From NCBI RefSeq assembly GCF_002847015.1, contig NZ_CP025085.1, positions 3,472,001 through 3,536,000 on the forward strand: 64,000 nt of DNA, read 5' to 3'. The stretch comes from Prodigiosinella confusarubida. Lineage in GTDB: Bacteria; Pseudomonadota; Gammaproteobacteria; Enterobacterales; Enterobacteriaceae. Position numbers and translations under genes: made by a program. Below are positions 40,821 to 52,582 of this stretch, one piece after another. Position 1 is the first letter of the stretch. Every line of letters begins with the position of its first letter. The notes beneath the pieces were generated by a model, which worked only from the letters and a program-made list of their open reading frames with translations, made no database searches and was not told the origin of the DNA.

Positions 40821-40852
40821 AAACCCTGAACCGATGTCCAGGGTTTGCTTTC
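40821..40852 (+). terminator. Terminator after rimO
   Basis: Eight-base stem AAACCCTG / CAGGGTTT with a ten-base loop, then GCTTTC, 13 bases after the stop codon. Confidence 0.6.
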
Positions 40853-40978
40853 GGCCAGAACTGGCAATAAATTCCCCCTCACCCCCAGACACGGCTGCCG
40901 TAAAAAGCGCCAACAACCCCGTCATCCAGACGCTTCACCTTGCGTCCATCGGATAGGTAAAGTAGCCTTGCCTGATGA

Positions 40979-42945
<1,967 letters not shown>

Positions 42946-43132
42946 GGCCGTCGGCAAGCGATAAGTTTATCGGTGAATTGTAGTGACAGATAAGGCAAAA
43001 ACCTACGCTTTTACTCACTATAAAATGAAGTGGGGTACTTCAGACAGGTGCAACGGCTGGCGTTATGACGAAAAGAAACGTACTAAAACCGTGCCCACCA
43101 CGGCAGGCACAGCGTAAACGGCGATTTGTCGG

Positions 43133-43798
43133 TTAATTATGATGACGCACTGCGCGTAAAAATTCCTGACGAGTATTCTGACTGGACTTGAATAATCCCC
43201 CCAGCGATGTCGTCGTGGTCGCACTGGTCGCATCACGAATGCCACGGGCTTTCACGCAGTAATGTACTGCATCAATGGATACCGCTACATTATTGGTGCC
43301 CAACAAAGCCTGTAGCGCGATCAGAATCTGTTGCGTCAGCCGTTCCTGCACCTGTGGGCGCTGCGAGAAGAATTGTACGATACGGTTAATTTTCGACAGT
43401 CCAATCACCCCCTCTTTGGGGATATAGGCGACTGTCGCTTTACCATCGATAGTAACGAAATGGTGCTCACAGGTACTGGTTAACGTGATATCACGCACCG
43501 TGACCATCTCATCCACCTTCATCTTGTTTTCGATAATGGTAATTTTTGGGAAGTTGCTGTAATCCAGACCAGCGAATATTTCGTCCACATACATTTTGGC
43601 GATGCGATCTGGCGTCTCGGCAAGGCTATCGTCTTCCAGATCAAGGCTTAGCAGGTTCATGATTTCCGTCATATGTTCCGCAATGCGACGTTTACGGATA
43701 TCCCGATCCAGCATTTCGCCACGCAATGGGGTTTCCAGCCCACGCGCCATCAATGCTTCATGCACCAAGACAGCTTCTTTTGTTAACGGTGATGCCAT
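43133..43798 (-). CDS. folE: GTP cyclohydrolase I
   Basis: Makes 7,8-dihydroneopterin triphosphate from GTP, the first step of folate synthesis. At 221 residues it has the E. coli length. Zinc and catalytic motifs are seen in [21 protein letters not shown] (split at CEHHF), [20 protein letters not shown] and [11 protein letters not shown]. It lies upstream of yeiB on the same strand with about 190 bases between. Confidence 0.97.
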   Translation of the reverse strand: MASPLTKEAVLVHEALMARGLETPLRGEMLDRDIRKRRIAEHMTEIMNLLSLDLEDDSLAETPDRIAKMYVDEIFAGLDYSNFPKITIIENKMKVDEMVTVRDITLTSTCEHHFVTIDGKATVAYIPKEGVIGLSKINRIVQFFSQRPQVQERLTQQILIALQALLGTNNVAVSIDAVHYCVKARGIRDATSATTTTSLGGLFKSSQNTRQEFLRAVRHHN

Positions 43799-43906
43799 TA
43801 TTATTTATTCTCCAGCAGGTGTAACTTATTTTGGCGCAGAGCAGGATAAAACGCCGACTTCACTCTAGTTGAGAGCATAACGATTATCCAGTGATTGTTC
43901 CTCATG

Positions 43907-43949
43907 ATTGATGAAATAGCTGCAATATAATTGATGAAATAGCTGCAAT
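43907..43949. repeat. Tandem duplication, two copies, 23-base period
   Basis: The 20 bases ATTGATGAAATAGCTGCAAT occur twice without mismatch, at 43907-43926 and 43930-43949, separated by three bases. It lies about 110 bases upstream of folE and may be a replication slippage product. Confidence 0.8.
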
Positions 43950-43969
43950 CACCCGCTGATCAATAACAG

Positions 43970-44005
43970 AAATGGGACAAACGCTTTTCAGCATCCGTCC
44001 CATTT
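43970..44005 (-). terminator. Possible terminator of the chemoreceptor transcript
   Basis: Nine-base perfect stem AAATGGGAC / GTCCCATTT with an 18-base loop, on the path of minus-strand transcription from the chemoreceptor gene to folE. The T-run is short. Confidence 0.4.
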
Positions 44006-44247
44006 TAGGCTGTCGACGTTAGTGCGCCAATTGTGAGAAAACCGTCAGGATCTCTCACAGTGATCATAACGACTGGATTTGTGGACAGGTAATAACGCCA
44101 GACCGTTCCGATGCCGGAAGCGCTCTTTTGCCACCCTGATTCTTCGCTGCCGTCGGAACACTATCAATACGCCGCCATACAGCATATGGTATGACGGTTA
44201 CCTGACAATAATTAACGCTACGGCAGAAGGTGTTTCTGACGATCGGA

Positions 44248-45924
44248 TCAGAATGTTTCCCAGTTGTTGTCACCCGCTTTACGCCCTGCGATAGCCAATG
44301 CAGATGTCGATGCAAGTGTCGGGCGTTTTAGCGCAACGGCGGGTGTAATATTCCCCCCCGGGCGTCGTTCATCGCCGCCCAGTTGAAACACGGCTACTGC
44401 TTCAGACAATTGGCGGGCTTGTTCTTCCAAAGACTCCGCGGCTGACGACGCTTCCTGCACCAGCGCCGCATTTTGCTGGGTCACACCATCCATCTCATTG
44501 ACCGCCTGACCAATCTGGTTGATACCGCGGCTCTGCTCATCAGAGGCGGAGGCAATTTCTCCAATCAGATCATTGACATGACTGATGGACGTAATGATGG
44601 TTTCCATCGCGTCACCCGCCTGTTTCACCTGGTTGGAACCGATATCCACACGAGAGACTGACTCCGCGATCAAAATTTCAATTTCTTTGGCTGCCTGGGC
44701 ACTACGCTGGGCCAGATTACGTACCTCGCCGGCGACAACGGCAAAACCACGTCCCTGCTCCCCGGCACGCGCCGCTTCTACTGCCGCATTCAGTGCCAGA
44801 ATATTGGTCTGAAATGCAATACCGTTGATAACACTGGTGATATCGGCAATCTTGCGTGAACTGGCCGTAATGCTGTCCATGGTTCCTACTACTTCGCCGG
44901 TGATTTCTCCTCCTTTTTTCGCAACGACAGAAGCCTCGTACGCCAGTTTGCTGGCCTGGTGAACGTTTTCCGAATTCAGTTTCACTGTGGAACTGAGTTG
45001 CTCCATGCTGGCCGCGGTTTCCTGTAGCGCGGCTGCCTGTTGTTCAGTGCGAGAAGAAAGATCATCATTACCCTGCTTGATCTCCGAAGCACTCTGATAA
45101 ATCAGCACTGCACTTTCACGAATGATCGTGACAGTATCACGCAGGCTTTTCTGCATCTGGTTGATATCCGGGATTATCCGACCTGCGCAATTGCGACCAA
45201 ACTCCACCAGTTTACTGTCCAGGCGTCCGGCCGTTAGCGCCGTCATATGTTCTTTAATGAGATTAATAGGCTTCACTAAATAATTTTTGAGATAGCGTTC
45301 AGTTAATATCAGCGTTATCAGCCCAAGAATCATAGTAAAAATCAACACATTACGACTCCACCCAGCATGAACGTTAACTTGCTGGGCAATATTCATATTG
45401 GTAATAGCGGCGGTGTACTTTTTCGCCATATCACCAAATGCCCAACTGGCAGGTGGATATGTTGTACGGAAAACGCTGCGGAACCCATCCAGATTATGTT
45501 GTTGCAGAGCGTTATACATCGGGTCGATAGCAGTAGAAAGTAATTGCGACCACGATGTAATCATCGCATCGACAATCTCTGGATTCACATCAATATGCTG
45601 TGCAGTTTTAAACTTCTCAAGCGCGCCTTTGCTGTTTTTTATTGCTTCCTGAGCCATATCCAATGTCTTTTTTGCATTTTCCGGATCATTGAACTGCAAA
45701 TAATCCATGACCCGCGCCATGCGTGTCACCGAACGAAAATACTGATCGTTTCCATAAACCAGATAGGAATAGCTGTTTTTCTGTTCTTCACTTCGATTGA
45801 GGAGAGCGGTAACTTTATCCAGAGAATAAAGGCTATATCCCGACGCTGCGCCCAAAATCAGCAAAAAAGCGGCGAGGATAACTAACATCATTGCCCTGAT
45901 GGTAATGTTTTTTAAAAAATTCAT
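44248..45924 (-). CDS. Methyl-accepting chemotaxis protein
   Basis: 558-residue transmembrane chemoreceptor. Membrane helix 1 is at about residues 10-32, the periplasmic four-helix-bundle type sensor at 33-190, and helix 2 at about 191-210. A HAMP domain follows, then the signalling hairpin with the invariant tip FQTNILALNAAVEAARAGEQ and GRGFAVVAGEVRNLAQRSA. The C terminus ends NWETF, the exact pentapeptide by which CheR and CheB bind high-abundance receptors such as Tsr and Tar, so it should be self-sufficient in adaptation. The ligand cannot be told from sequence. Single gene; the NIAQQVN region before helix 2 is typical of Tar/Tsr-like 4HB sensors. Confidence 0.93.
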   Translation of the reverse strand: MNFLKNITIRAMMLVILAAFLLILGAASGYSLYSLDKVTALLNRSEEQKNSYSYLVYGNDQYFRSVTRMARVMDYLQFNDPENAKKTLDMAQEAIKNSKGALEKFKTAQHIDVNPEIVDAMITSWSQLLSTAIDPMYNALQQHNLDGFRSVFRTTYPPASWAFGDMAKKYTAAITNMNIAQQVNVHAGWSRNVLIFTMILGLITLILTERYLKNYLVKPINLIKEHMTALTAGRLDSKLVEFGRNCAGRIIPDINQMQKSLRDTVTIIRESAVLIYQSASEIKQGNDDLSSRTEQQAAALQETAASMEQLSSTVKLNSENVHQASKLAYEASVVAKKGGEITGEVVGTMDSITASSRKIADITSVINGIAFQTNILALNAAVEAARAGEQGRGFAVVAGEVRNLAQRSAQAAKEIEILIAESVSRVDIGSNQVKQAGDAMETIITSISHVNDLIGEIASASDEQSRGINQIGQAVNEMDGVTQQNAALVQEASSAAESLEEQARQLSEAVAVFQLGGDERRPGGNITPAVALKRPTLASTSALAIAGRKAGDNNWETF

Positions 45925-46120
45925 AAGTAACTCCGGATAATTAATCAGCGTTTTCTGTTTGTGCTTTTAATAACCAGCACACTAGAATATTTGATATTTT
46001 GCTGTTCACCCTTTGATGAAAAAAAAGGCAGACTACTTGTTAAAATGTGCACCAAAATTAATAACAATGAGATAAAACCAATACAGAAACATGATGTATT
46101 ATTCTCTACGTCCGGCATTG

Positions 46121-46195
46121 TTCAGTTGCCGACGTGTTGGCGTAGTCCATTCACCAAAATCACTTACTTATGTTAGCTCGTCAGGATTCGTTTCC
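46121..46195. repeat. Dispersed intergenic repeat, degenerate copy 3
   Basis: TTCAGTTGCCGACGTGTTGG, TCACTTACTTATGTTAGCTC and AGGATTCGTTTCC match, with changes, the central and left parts of the repeat family at 6292-6440 (consensus blocks TTCAAGTTGC, GTGCGTTGGC, TCACTTACTTATGTAAGCTC, GGATTCGC). Confidence 0.5.
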
Positions 46196-46690
46196 TTTTT
46201 ATCTTCCTGTATCTTGATAAGCTGTTAAATATACATCGGCATTAAAATTAAATTCTTAATCGTTTTTTCACTAAATATTAAAAAAACCATTGTACAATGG
46301 AAATTCGCTATGATTTGGTAAGCGTTTTTTATTACCAAATTAATATTAACTTATTGTTTTAAAACAATTTTTAATTTTTTGTTTAAATAAACACATTAAC
46401 TCATTTAATCTAAAACAGAATAAACCGTTAAACAGTAAGAACGATTTATTTTCAAATCAACTATCGTTAAATCAGATATGCGGAATGAAATTTGACCATG
46501 ATAAACAAACAAGAAATAGTACCCGCGGTTACTAAAATCAGTTTCACCGATATACTCCTGATAATTCCCTCACATTAATTGTAACTATTATCACAAGTAA
46601 CCATGCCCACTGTCTTTACGTTGTGGACACGGGTGACTATGTTTATCCGCTTAAATTATTTATCCAGACAATAATATAATAATTGTAACT

Positions 46691-46888
46691 TCAAGAATTA
46701 ATTCCTGGCAGGCAATAAACCTCATCAGCAATACCGACAAATTCCCTGCGGTGATGTCTCCAGAAAAATGGAACTTCCGTCCATGTAGTATTTAACTGAT
46801 GGATAACCGGCCTCACCAGCATTCCGTTTTTACTAAAGAGGTATTGCCAAGGCGTAACCCACCCACTACACTCATGAAAAGTGAATAA
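46691..46888 (-). pseudogene. Possible C-terminal gene fragment, unknown family
   Basis: A minus-strand frame without a start codon is open for 65 codons up to a TGA. It includes ECSGWVTPWQYLFSKNGML and TWTEVPFFWRHHRREFVGIA, ending CLPGINS. The residue mix (many Trp, Phe and His, few low-complexity runs) looks protein-like, but I cannot name the family. It lies just before the LysR gene, so the LysR promoter would overlap it. Confidence 0.25.
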
Positions 46889-46920
46889 CTAAGCAAAAGT
46901 TAATGACGTAAAAAGAAGAC

Positions 46921-47787
46921 ATGGACCTTATTCAACTGCGTATGTTTTGCCTGGTAGCAGAAACCAGCTCGGTTGTCCGTGCGGCGGAACAACTTCATCG
47001 GGTTCCATCAAACCTGACCACACGACTACGCCAGCTTGAGCAAGAGCTGGGAGAGGATCTGTTTATCCGGGAAAAACAGCGACTGCGTCTTTCACCACTG
47101 GGGCATAATTTCCTCTGCTATGCCCAGCGCATTCTGGCACTGAGTGACGAGGCAATCGCGATGACTCACACGGGAAAACCGGCGGGTAATTTCGCGCTTG
47201 GTGCCCTGGAAAGTCTGATTGTCACACCATTGCCAAACTTATTGGCAAGCTTTCACCTGCGGTATCCACAAGTCAACCTGTCACTGGAATCCGGTACTGG
47301 AGATGAATTGCTTGATAGCGTGCGTACCGGATTACTGGCCACCGCTCTGGTTAACGGTCCGGTAAATGATGACGCGCTGAATGGTTGTGCTGTTTTTGTC
47401 GAACAATTGGTCCTGGTGACCGCCCTGGGAAATCCCACCATCACGCACGCCAGCCAGGTACGGAACCGTACCTTGTTTTCCTTTAGCCGCGGATGTGGAT
47501 ACCGACGCCGACTGGAAGCCTGGTTCCGCAGCCAGGGCATTGCGCATGGTAATGTTGTGGAAGTTTCATCCTATTCATCCATGCTGGCCTGCGTGGCTGG
47601 CGGTGCAGGTCTGGCCATCGTGCCACGTTCCGTACTGGACGCATTACCGGTAGGGAATCAGGTATTACCGCATGAGCTACCGGTCGAAATGGCTGAAGCC
47701 ACCGCTTGGCTGGTATGGCGTCGGGAAGCTTTCGGCCCTAATGTAGAAGCATTGAAGAAACTGATCATTGAACAGTTCCCCCGCTGA
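46921..47787 (+). CDS. LysR-family transcriptional regulator
   Basis: 288-residue LysR protein. The N-terminal winged helix-turn-helix (residues 1-60) reads LIQLRMFCLVAETSSVVRAA with LHRVPSNLTTRLRQLEQELG, and the C-terminal domain is a periplasmic-binding-like effector domain. The first helix has Pro-Ser-Asn in the recognition region instead of the common Q-S-A/S. It lies 92 bases upstream of frmA on the same strand. That placement suggests, but does not prove, control of the formaldehyde genes; no frmR-type repressor is present. Its inducer is unknown. Confidence 0.85.
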   Translation: MDLIQLRMFCLVAETSSVVRAAEQLHRVPSNLTTRLRQLEQELGEDLFIREKQRLRLSPLGHNFLCYAQRILALSDEAIAMTHTGKPAGNFALGALESLIVTPLPNLLASFHLRYPQVNLSLESGTGDELLDSVRTGLLATALVNGPVNDDALNGCAVFVEQLVLVTALGNPTITHASQVRNRTLFSFSRGCGYRRRLEAWFRSQGIAHGNVVEVSSYSSMLACVAGGAGLAIVPRSVLDALPVGNQVLPHELPVEMAEATAWLVWRREAFGPNVEALKKLIIEQFPR

Positions 47788-47834
47788 GTGGTAAGGGTTT
47801 CCCGATCAGACATTGCATCAAAATCAGCCATTGA

Positions 47835-49001
<1,167 letters not shown>

Positions 49002-49021
49002 ATCGGAGGAACACCGCAACA

Positions 49022-49861
49022 ATGAATGTGTCACTGGAACTTCTGGAAGAACATCGTATTTTTGGCGGCTGGCAACAGCGCTACCGTCATGCTTCATCCG
49101 CACTGAATTGCGACATGACGTTCAGCATCTATTTACCGCCGACGTCCGATGATATACCACCTCCGGTGTTGTATTGGCTGTCAGGGCTGACCTGTACGGA
49201 TGAAAACTTTACCATCAAGGCCGGTGCCCAACGGGTTGCCTCGGAACTGGGACTGGTGTTGGTGGTACCGGATAGCAGCCCGCGTGGTGAGAACGTAACC
49301 GATGATGACAGCTACGATCTTGGACAGGGTGCGAGCTTCTATGTCAATGCTATTCAGCCCCCGTGGGACACGCATTACCGGATGTATGATTATATCTGTC
49401 ATGAACTGCCAGCGCTGATTCAACAACACTTTAACGTCAGTGATCACCAGTCAATCAGCGGACATTCTATGGGGGGACACGGTGCCCTGATGCTGGCATT
49501 GCGCAACCCTGGCCGTTATCGCTCGGCGTCGGCCTTTGCCCCCATTGTCAATCCCTGTCGGGTGCCATGGGGCAGAAAAGCGTTTACGGCATATCTGGGC
49601 AGTGATGAACAGTTGTGGCAGCAGTATGACAGTTGTGCCCTGTTGGCAAACAGCACTGAGACCTTGCCAATACTGGTGGATCAGGGTGATTGCGACCAGT
49701 TCCTGGCCGATCAACTCCAACCCGCGCGGCTGGATGATGTAGCCCGCCAGCAGGGGTATCCACTGACGCTGCGAACACAATCCGGTTATGATCATAGCTA
49801 CTATTTCATTGCCAGTTTTATTGAAGATCATCTGCGATTTCACGCTAAATACTTGCAATAA
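49022..49861 (+). CDS. frmB: S-formylglutathione hydrolase
   Basis: Esterase-D family alpha/beta hydrolase, 279 residues, which releases formate and glutathione in the second step of formaldehyde detoxification. The oxyanion region [13 protein letters not shown], the nucleophile motif [15 protein letters not shown] (Ser at about 147), the acid in [10 protein letters not shown] and the catalytic His in [10 protein letters not shown] are all seen. CGGAGGA precedes the ATG. It forms an operon with frmA. E. coli has two such enzymes (FrmB and YeiG); the frmA pairing supports frmB. Confidence 0.94.
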   Translation: MNVSLELLEEHRIFGGWQQRYRHASSALNCDMTFSIYLPPTSDDIPPPVLYWLSGLTCTDENFTIKAGAQRVASELGLVLVVPDSSPRGENVTDDDSYDLGQGASFYVNAIQPPWDTHYRMYDYICHELPALIQQHFNVSDHQSISGHSMGGHGALMLALRNPGRYRSASAFAPIVNPCRVPWGRKAFTAYLGSDEQLWQQYDSCALLANSTETLPILVDQGDCDQFLADQLQPARLDDVARQQGYPLTLRTQSGYDHSYYFIASFIEDHLRFHAKYLQ

Positions 49862-49920
49862 ATAGTCGTGAGGTGTTGTTTACCCCTAATATTAGTAACA
49901 GAATAGCATTATGGAATGTT

Positions 49921-49949
49921 CAGCAGGCTTGAGCTTTTCAAGTTTGCTG
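49921..49949 (+). terminator. Hairpin after frmB
   Basis: Twelve-base stem with two G-U pairs (CAGCAGGCTTGA with TCAAGTTTGCTG) and a five-base loop, 59 bases past the stop. The tail GGTTTCC is T-poor. Confidence 0.5.
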
Positions 49950-50125
49950 GGTTTCCATGTTTATTTATAGTGCGGGATATCAGGGGAAAACGTATTACGT
50001 TAACCCTTTAACCAGGGTAAATGGTGGCTGATGCCCATAGATTGACCGAAAAAAAGACAACCAGTAACATGCTCGCTATATAGTCTGTTTATTGGCTGCT
50101 TAATAACAACAGGGAGTTATCGGCT

Positions 50126-50338
50126 TTGCAACGCAAACGTGTTTCATCAACAGAACTGTTCTCCGTGGGATATGATCCGGAAACCAGCACACTGGAGATA
50201 GAGTTTCTCAACGGAAGCTTGTATCAGTATAAAGGCGTAGCGCGCATGATTTATGAAGAACTCATGTCGACAAGTGCCAAAAATCGCTACTATACCCGGT
50301 ATGTGAAAAATTCATTTCCTTATGAAAAAATCCAATAA
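50126..50338 (+). CDS. KTSC-domain protein
   Basis: 70-residue protein that is almost entirely a KTSC domain: VGYDPETSTLEIEFLNGSLYQY is characteristic, followed by the YEELMSTSAKNRYY segment (the K-T-S-C family core). The family is proposed from comparative genomics to bind nucleic acids; no activity is established. The start is a TTG at 50126 with AGGGAG nine bases upstream; no ATG fits. It is a single gene closed by a strong terminator and marks the last core gene before the AT-rich operon. Confidence 0.85.
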   Translation: MQRKRVSSTELFSVGYDPETSTLEIEFLNGSLYQYKGVARMIYEELMSTSAKNRYYTRYVKNSFPYEKIQ

Positions 50339-50341
50339 CGT

Positions 50342-50374
50342 AACAGAGCGGACACCTTCTCCGCTCTGTTTGTT
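50342..50374 (+). terminator. Rho-independent terminator after the KTSC gene
   Basis: Eleven-base perfect stem AACAGAGCGGA / TCCGCTCTGTT with a seven-base loop, followed by TGTTT. Confidence 0.8.
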
Positions 50375-50423
50375 TCTGGCTTTATCGTTGTGTGTTCACC
50401 GCTGACACCATGGTGGAACGCCG

Positions 50424-50522
50424 TCAGTGATGTAATTTCACCCAATAGCTCCTGGCGCAGAAAATGCGTAATGTGGTTTTACCTGCCCCGCCACCGGAGA
50501 GGACAGCGTAATTGCACGGTAC
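50424..50522 (-). pseudogene. Possible remnant of a P-loop ATPase gene
   Basis: A minus-strand frame without a start reads YAVLSGGGAGKTTLR before stopping; the GGGAGKTT part fits a Walker A loop. In the next frame the sequence stays open as LRQELLGEITSLTAFHHG, as if one base had been lost or gained. This suggests a short frameshifted relic. It lies between the KTSC terminator and the end of the acquired operon. The evidence is one motif, so chance is possible. Confidence 0.25.
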
Positions 50523-50548
50523 AGACATGCAGATGACACGAGATCAGA

Positions 50549-51622
50549 TTATTTTTTCAAAAAACGCAGAATACGGATCCCACATTTCGTCACCAGCCTG
50601 AATAAAGGCGATATTCTGAACGAATCCAGTATTGACCACAAAATATATACTTTGACCGTCTTGTTATAATGAGGCGATCCATGAACATCTCTTAGTGAAA
50701 GAATATTATGGTGTCGGGATATTTTTTTGATGAACCCGGCTTCAACATTCGGGATAACTTCATCCATCAGACTCTGCACATAGTACAATTTAACATTATT
50801 GTTAACCTCTGATGCATCAATAGTAAAAGTGGAATCCAGGTAATTAAACACCTGCGCCGCATCAGTCACTTTAGGTATTGTATTGATAATATTATGCTCA
50901 ATAACCAGCCGTGTGACATACGGTAATTTATTATAGACATCTGCATCATGATACAGCGTGTCGAAAGGTGTTCCCACCATGGTCAACCCGCTAATTCGAC
51001 TGTCGATAATACTGTTCTTATACGCAATAAAACCGCTAAAACTTAACCCGATGATATGACAATGGCATGTTCCCTGCTCGCTGCCGAGATAATCCAATAT
51101 ATCACTGTACATACTGAATGATTTATCACCATACGGTAATTTATTTTCTCCAACACCAGGCATTTCTGCCAATACAATGGTGAAATCAAACTTGTCAAAC
51201 AAGTTAATAATATTTACCCATTGTTCTTTTAAAGAAATAATTCCACCACTGATAATAATCACATTATTAGACTTTTTCTTCCTTATATAACAAATCTGTT
51301 TATCATCAGAAAGGCTAACACGCGTTACTATCCCCTTGTCGATATAAAGATGCTTGAATAAACGCAAACAATGTTCATAGCATGCTTGTTGCAATTCTGT
51401 TTCTGCATAGGGAAAACGACTAAGATTATACAGTGCACAGGCCTTGACACATTCTCCCTTTTTTTCACATGCCAGCGCTGCTTCAAAAAATGTCCGGCTC
51501 CAACTGGAGTGGAGATCATCACCCAAATGATCAATCCGGCTTAAAAGATTTCGGGTTTCATCATAAACACCGAGTACCTTACTGTGTAATAAAACAAAAT
51601 TCTTTAATTCATCCAATACCAT
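50549..51622 (-). CDS. Alpha/beta hydrolase, probable tetronate acetate-eliminating enzyme (Agg5/AbyA5-like)
   Basis: 357 residues. A helical N-terminal part (about 1-95) precedes an alpha/beta hydrolase core. The nucleophile motif is GLSFSG (residues 192-197, Ser195); Asp287 in SLMDEV and a His in RDVHGSPHYN (314 or 318) complete a likely triad. In tetronate pathways the last enzyme of this set removes acetate from the O-acetylated tetronate to make an exocyclic double bond; the role here is inferred from gene order and fold. It starts five bases after the acyltransferase gene, without a clear ribosome binding site, so it is probably translationally coupled. It is AT-rich like the whole operon. 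A generic esterase is the alternative. Confidence 0.72.
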   Translation of the reverse strand: MVLDELKNFVLLHSKVLGVYDETRNLLSRIDHLGDDLHSSWSRTFFEAALACEKKGECVKACALYNLSRFPYAETELQQACYEHCLRLFKHLYIDKGIVTRVSLSDDKQICYIRKKKSNNVIIISGGIISLKEQWVNIINLFDKFDFTIVLAEMPGVGENKLPYGDKSFSMYSDILDYLGSEQGTCHCHIIGLSFSGFIAYKNSIIDSRISGLTMVGTPFDTLYHDADVYNKLPYVTRLVIEHNIINTIPKVTDAAQVFNYLDSTFTIDASEVNNNVKLYYVQSLMDEVIPNVEAGFIKKISRHHNILSLRDVHGSPHYNKTVKVYILWSILDSFRISPLFRLVTKCGIRILRFLKK

Positions 51623-51627
51623 AATGA

Positions 51628-52365
51628 TTAGTCCATTGGGAAATGTTCTATATTCTGTTTTACCTGTCCCAGCAGTTGCGATGCCAGCTTCCCATCAAGA
51701 ACCCGGTGATCAAATACCATGACGAGATTTGCTACCCATGCAGCCACTATTTCCTCTCCAGCCACGATCGGTTTTTCGCTAACTGCGCCCAGCGTAAAGG
51801 TAAATGTCGAACCGGATATGGGAATACACAGATCGGGGCCGTTTTTCCCCAGCGATGTTACCGTAAAGCTTCCCCATGTTTCTGCCTGTGTTTTTGATGA
51901 ACGTAGCGCCAGCTTCATCAAAATAGCGGCTAAAAAACCGGGTAGTTGCTGAATCAACCTGATTTTACGGTAGTGTTCACTTTCCTTAACGTTCTCATGC
52001 TTAATCTCTTTTAACGCTTTCTCTATATCCATAACTGTTTTTATATCGGTATTTTTGATAACCCGCGAGTAGACCCCCGATACTCCATTCAACGTTTTTT
52101 CGAGCGTCAATCTGGCGCTGATATCATTCAAACAAATCAGAGTATTACTGCTGCCAAATTTCACCATTACATTCAGATCAGGAAATTTAACCAGAGCATC
52201 ACTGATTGCCTTGATAGTAATAGCGGTCATACTGCCAAGCTTGGCGCTTTTTACAATGTGCGAGACATTCACTTCCCGTATTAACGTGATGGCCGGTATG
52301 TTTTTGGAGATTGATAAAAAAGAAAGTGTCTGATTTCTTTCCTTAGAGACTTTCTGCAACTTCAT
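51628..52365 (-). CDS. E2-type acyltransferase without lipoyl domain, probable tetronate O-acetyltransferase (Agg4/AbyA4-like)
   Basis: 245 residues corresponding to the catalytic domain of 2-oxoacid dehydrogenase E2 components. The hallmark active site FDHRVLDG is intact (His220, Asp224), but there is no lipoyl domain and no E3-binding domain, so it cannot serve a normal dehydrogenase complex. In tetronate clusters such a stand-alone enzyme acetylates the hydroxymethyl group of the ring before elimination. The start at 52365 (MKLQKVSKERNQ) overlaps the end of the ACP gene by 23 bases in another frame; a longer frame from 52449 would overlap far more and lacks family support. Confidence 0.75.
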   Translation of the reverse strand: MKLQKVSKERNQTLSFLSISKNIPAITLIREVNVSHIVKSAKLGSMTAITIKAISDALVKFPDLNVMVKFGSSNTLICLNDISARLTLEKTLNGVSGVYSRVIKNTDIKTVMDIEKALKEIKHENVKESEHYRKIRLIQQLPGFLAAILMKLALRSSKTQAETWGSFTVTSLGKNGPDLCIPISGSTFTFTLGAVSEKPIVAGEEIVAAWVANLVMVFDHRVLDGKLASQLLGQVKQNIEHFPMD

Positions 52366-52582
52366 CGCTGACCACCTGGTAAATATCATGAAGTGTTGTG
52401 CATTGTAAAATCCGCTCAACATTAAGTGTGAGCTTATTTTTCTTTTCAATTTCCATTAACATATAAACAAAGGTCAAAGAGTCCCACTCTGATAAATTGG
52501 TCAAATCAATATCCACATGTTCCTTGAGCAAGGACATCCCGGTTTTAACATTAATAAAGCTGATAAACTCGTCCAGATTCAT
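52343..52582 (-). CDS. Stand-alone acyl carrier protein (glyceryl carrier, Agg3/AbyA3-like)
   Basis: 79 residues with the acyl carrier fold. The phosphopantetheine attachment serine is Ser35 in LSEWDSLTFVYMLMEIEKK. In tetronate pathways this carrier holds the glyceryl unit made by the FkbH-like enzyme. The ATG overlaps the FkbH-gene stop as ATGA, so the two are coupled. It is not the fatty acid ACP: the DSL surroundings and helix II are unlike AcpP. No phosphopantetheinyl transferase is encoded here, so a chromosomal one must activate it. Confidence 0.82.
   Translation of the reverse strand: MNLDEFISFINVKTGMSLLKEHVDIDLTNLSEWDSLTFVYMLMEIEKKNKLTLNVERILQCTTLHDIYQVVSDEVAESL

Larger units (their letters stand above)
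43799..44247. other. folE-chemoreceptor intergenic region
   Basis: About 450 bases between two minus-strand genes. It includes the folE promoter, a 23-base tandem duplication (43907-43949), a hairpin (43970-44005) and about 240 bases next to the chemoreceptor stop in which I see no gene. Confidence 0.4.
45925..46920. other. AT-rich gap between chemoreceptor and LysR gene
   Basis: Nearly 1 kb without an intact gene. From 46200 to 46480 it is extremely AT-rich. It contains the chemoreceptor promoter, a repeat relic (46121-46195) and a possible gene remnant on the minus strand (46691-46888). Such composition is typical of H-NS-bound DNA and of old insertion sites. Confidence 0.5.

Noticed and set aside
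51628-52365. E2 component of a 2-oxoacid dehydrogenase complex
   Set aside because: No lipoyl or E3-binding domain and no E1 or E3 genes nearby.
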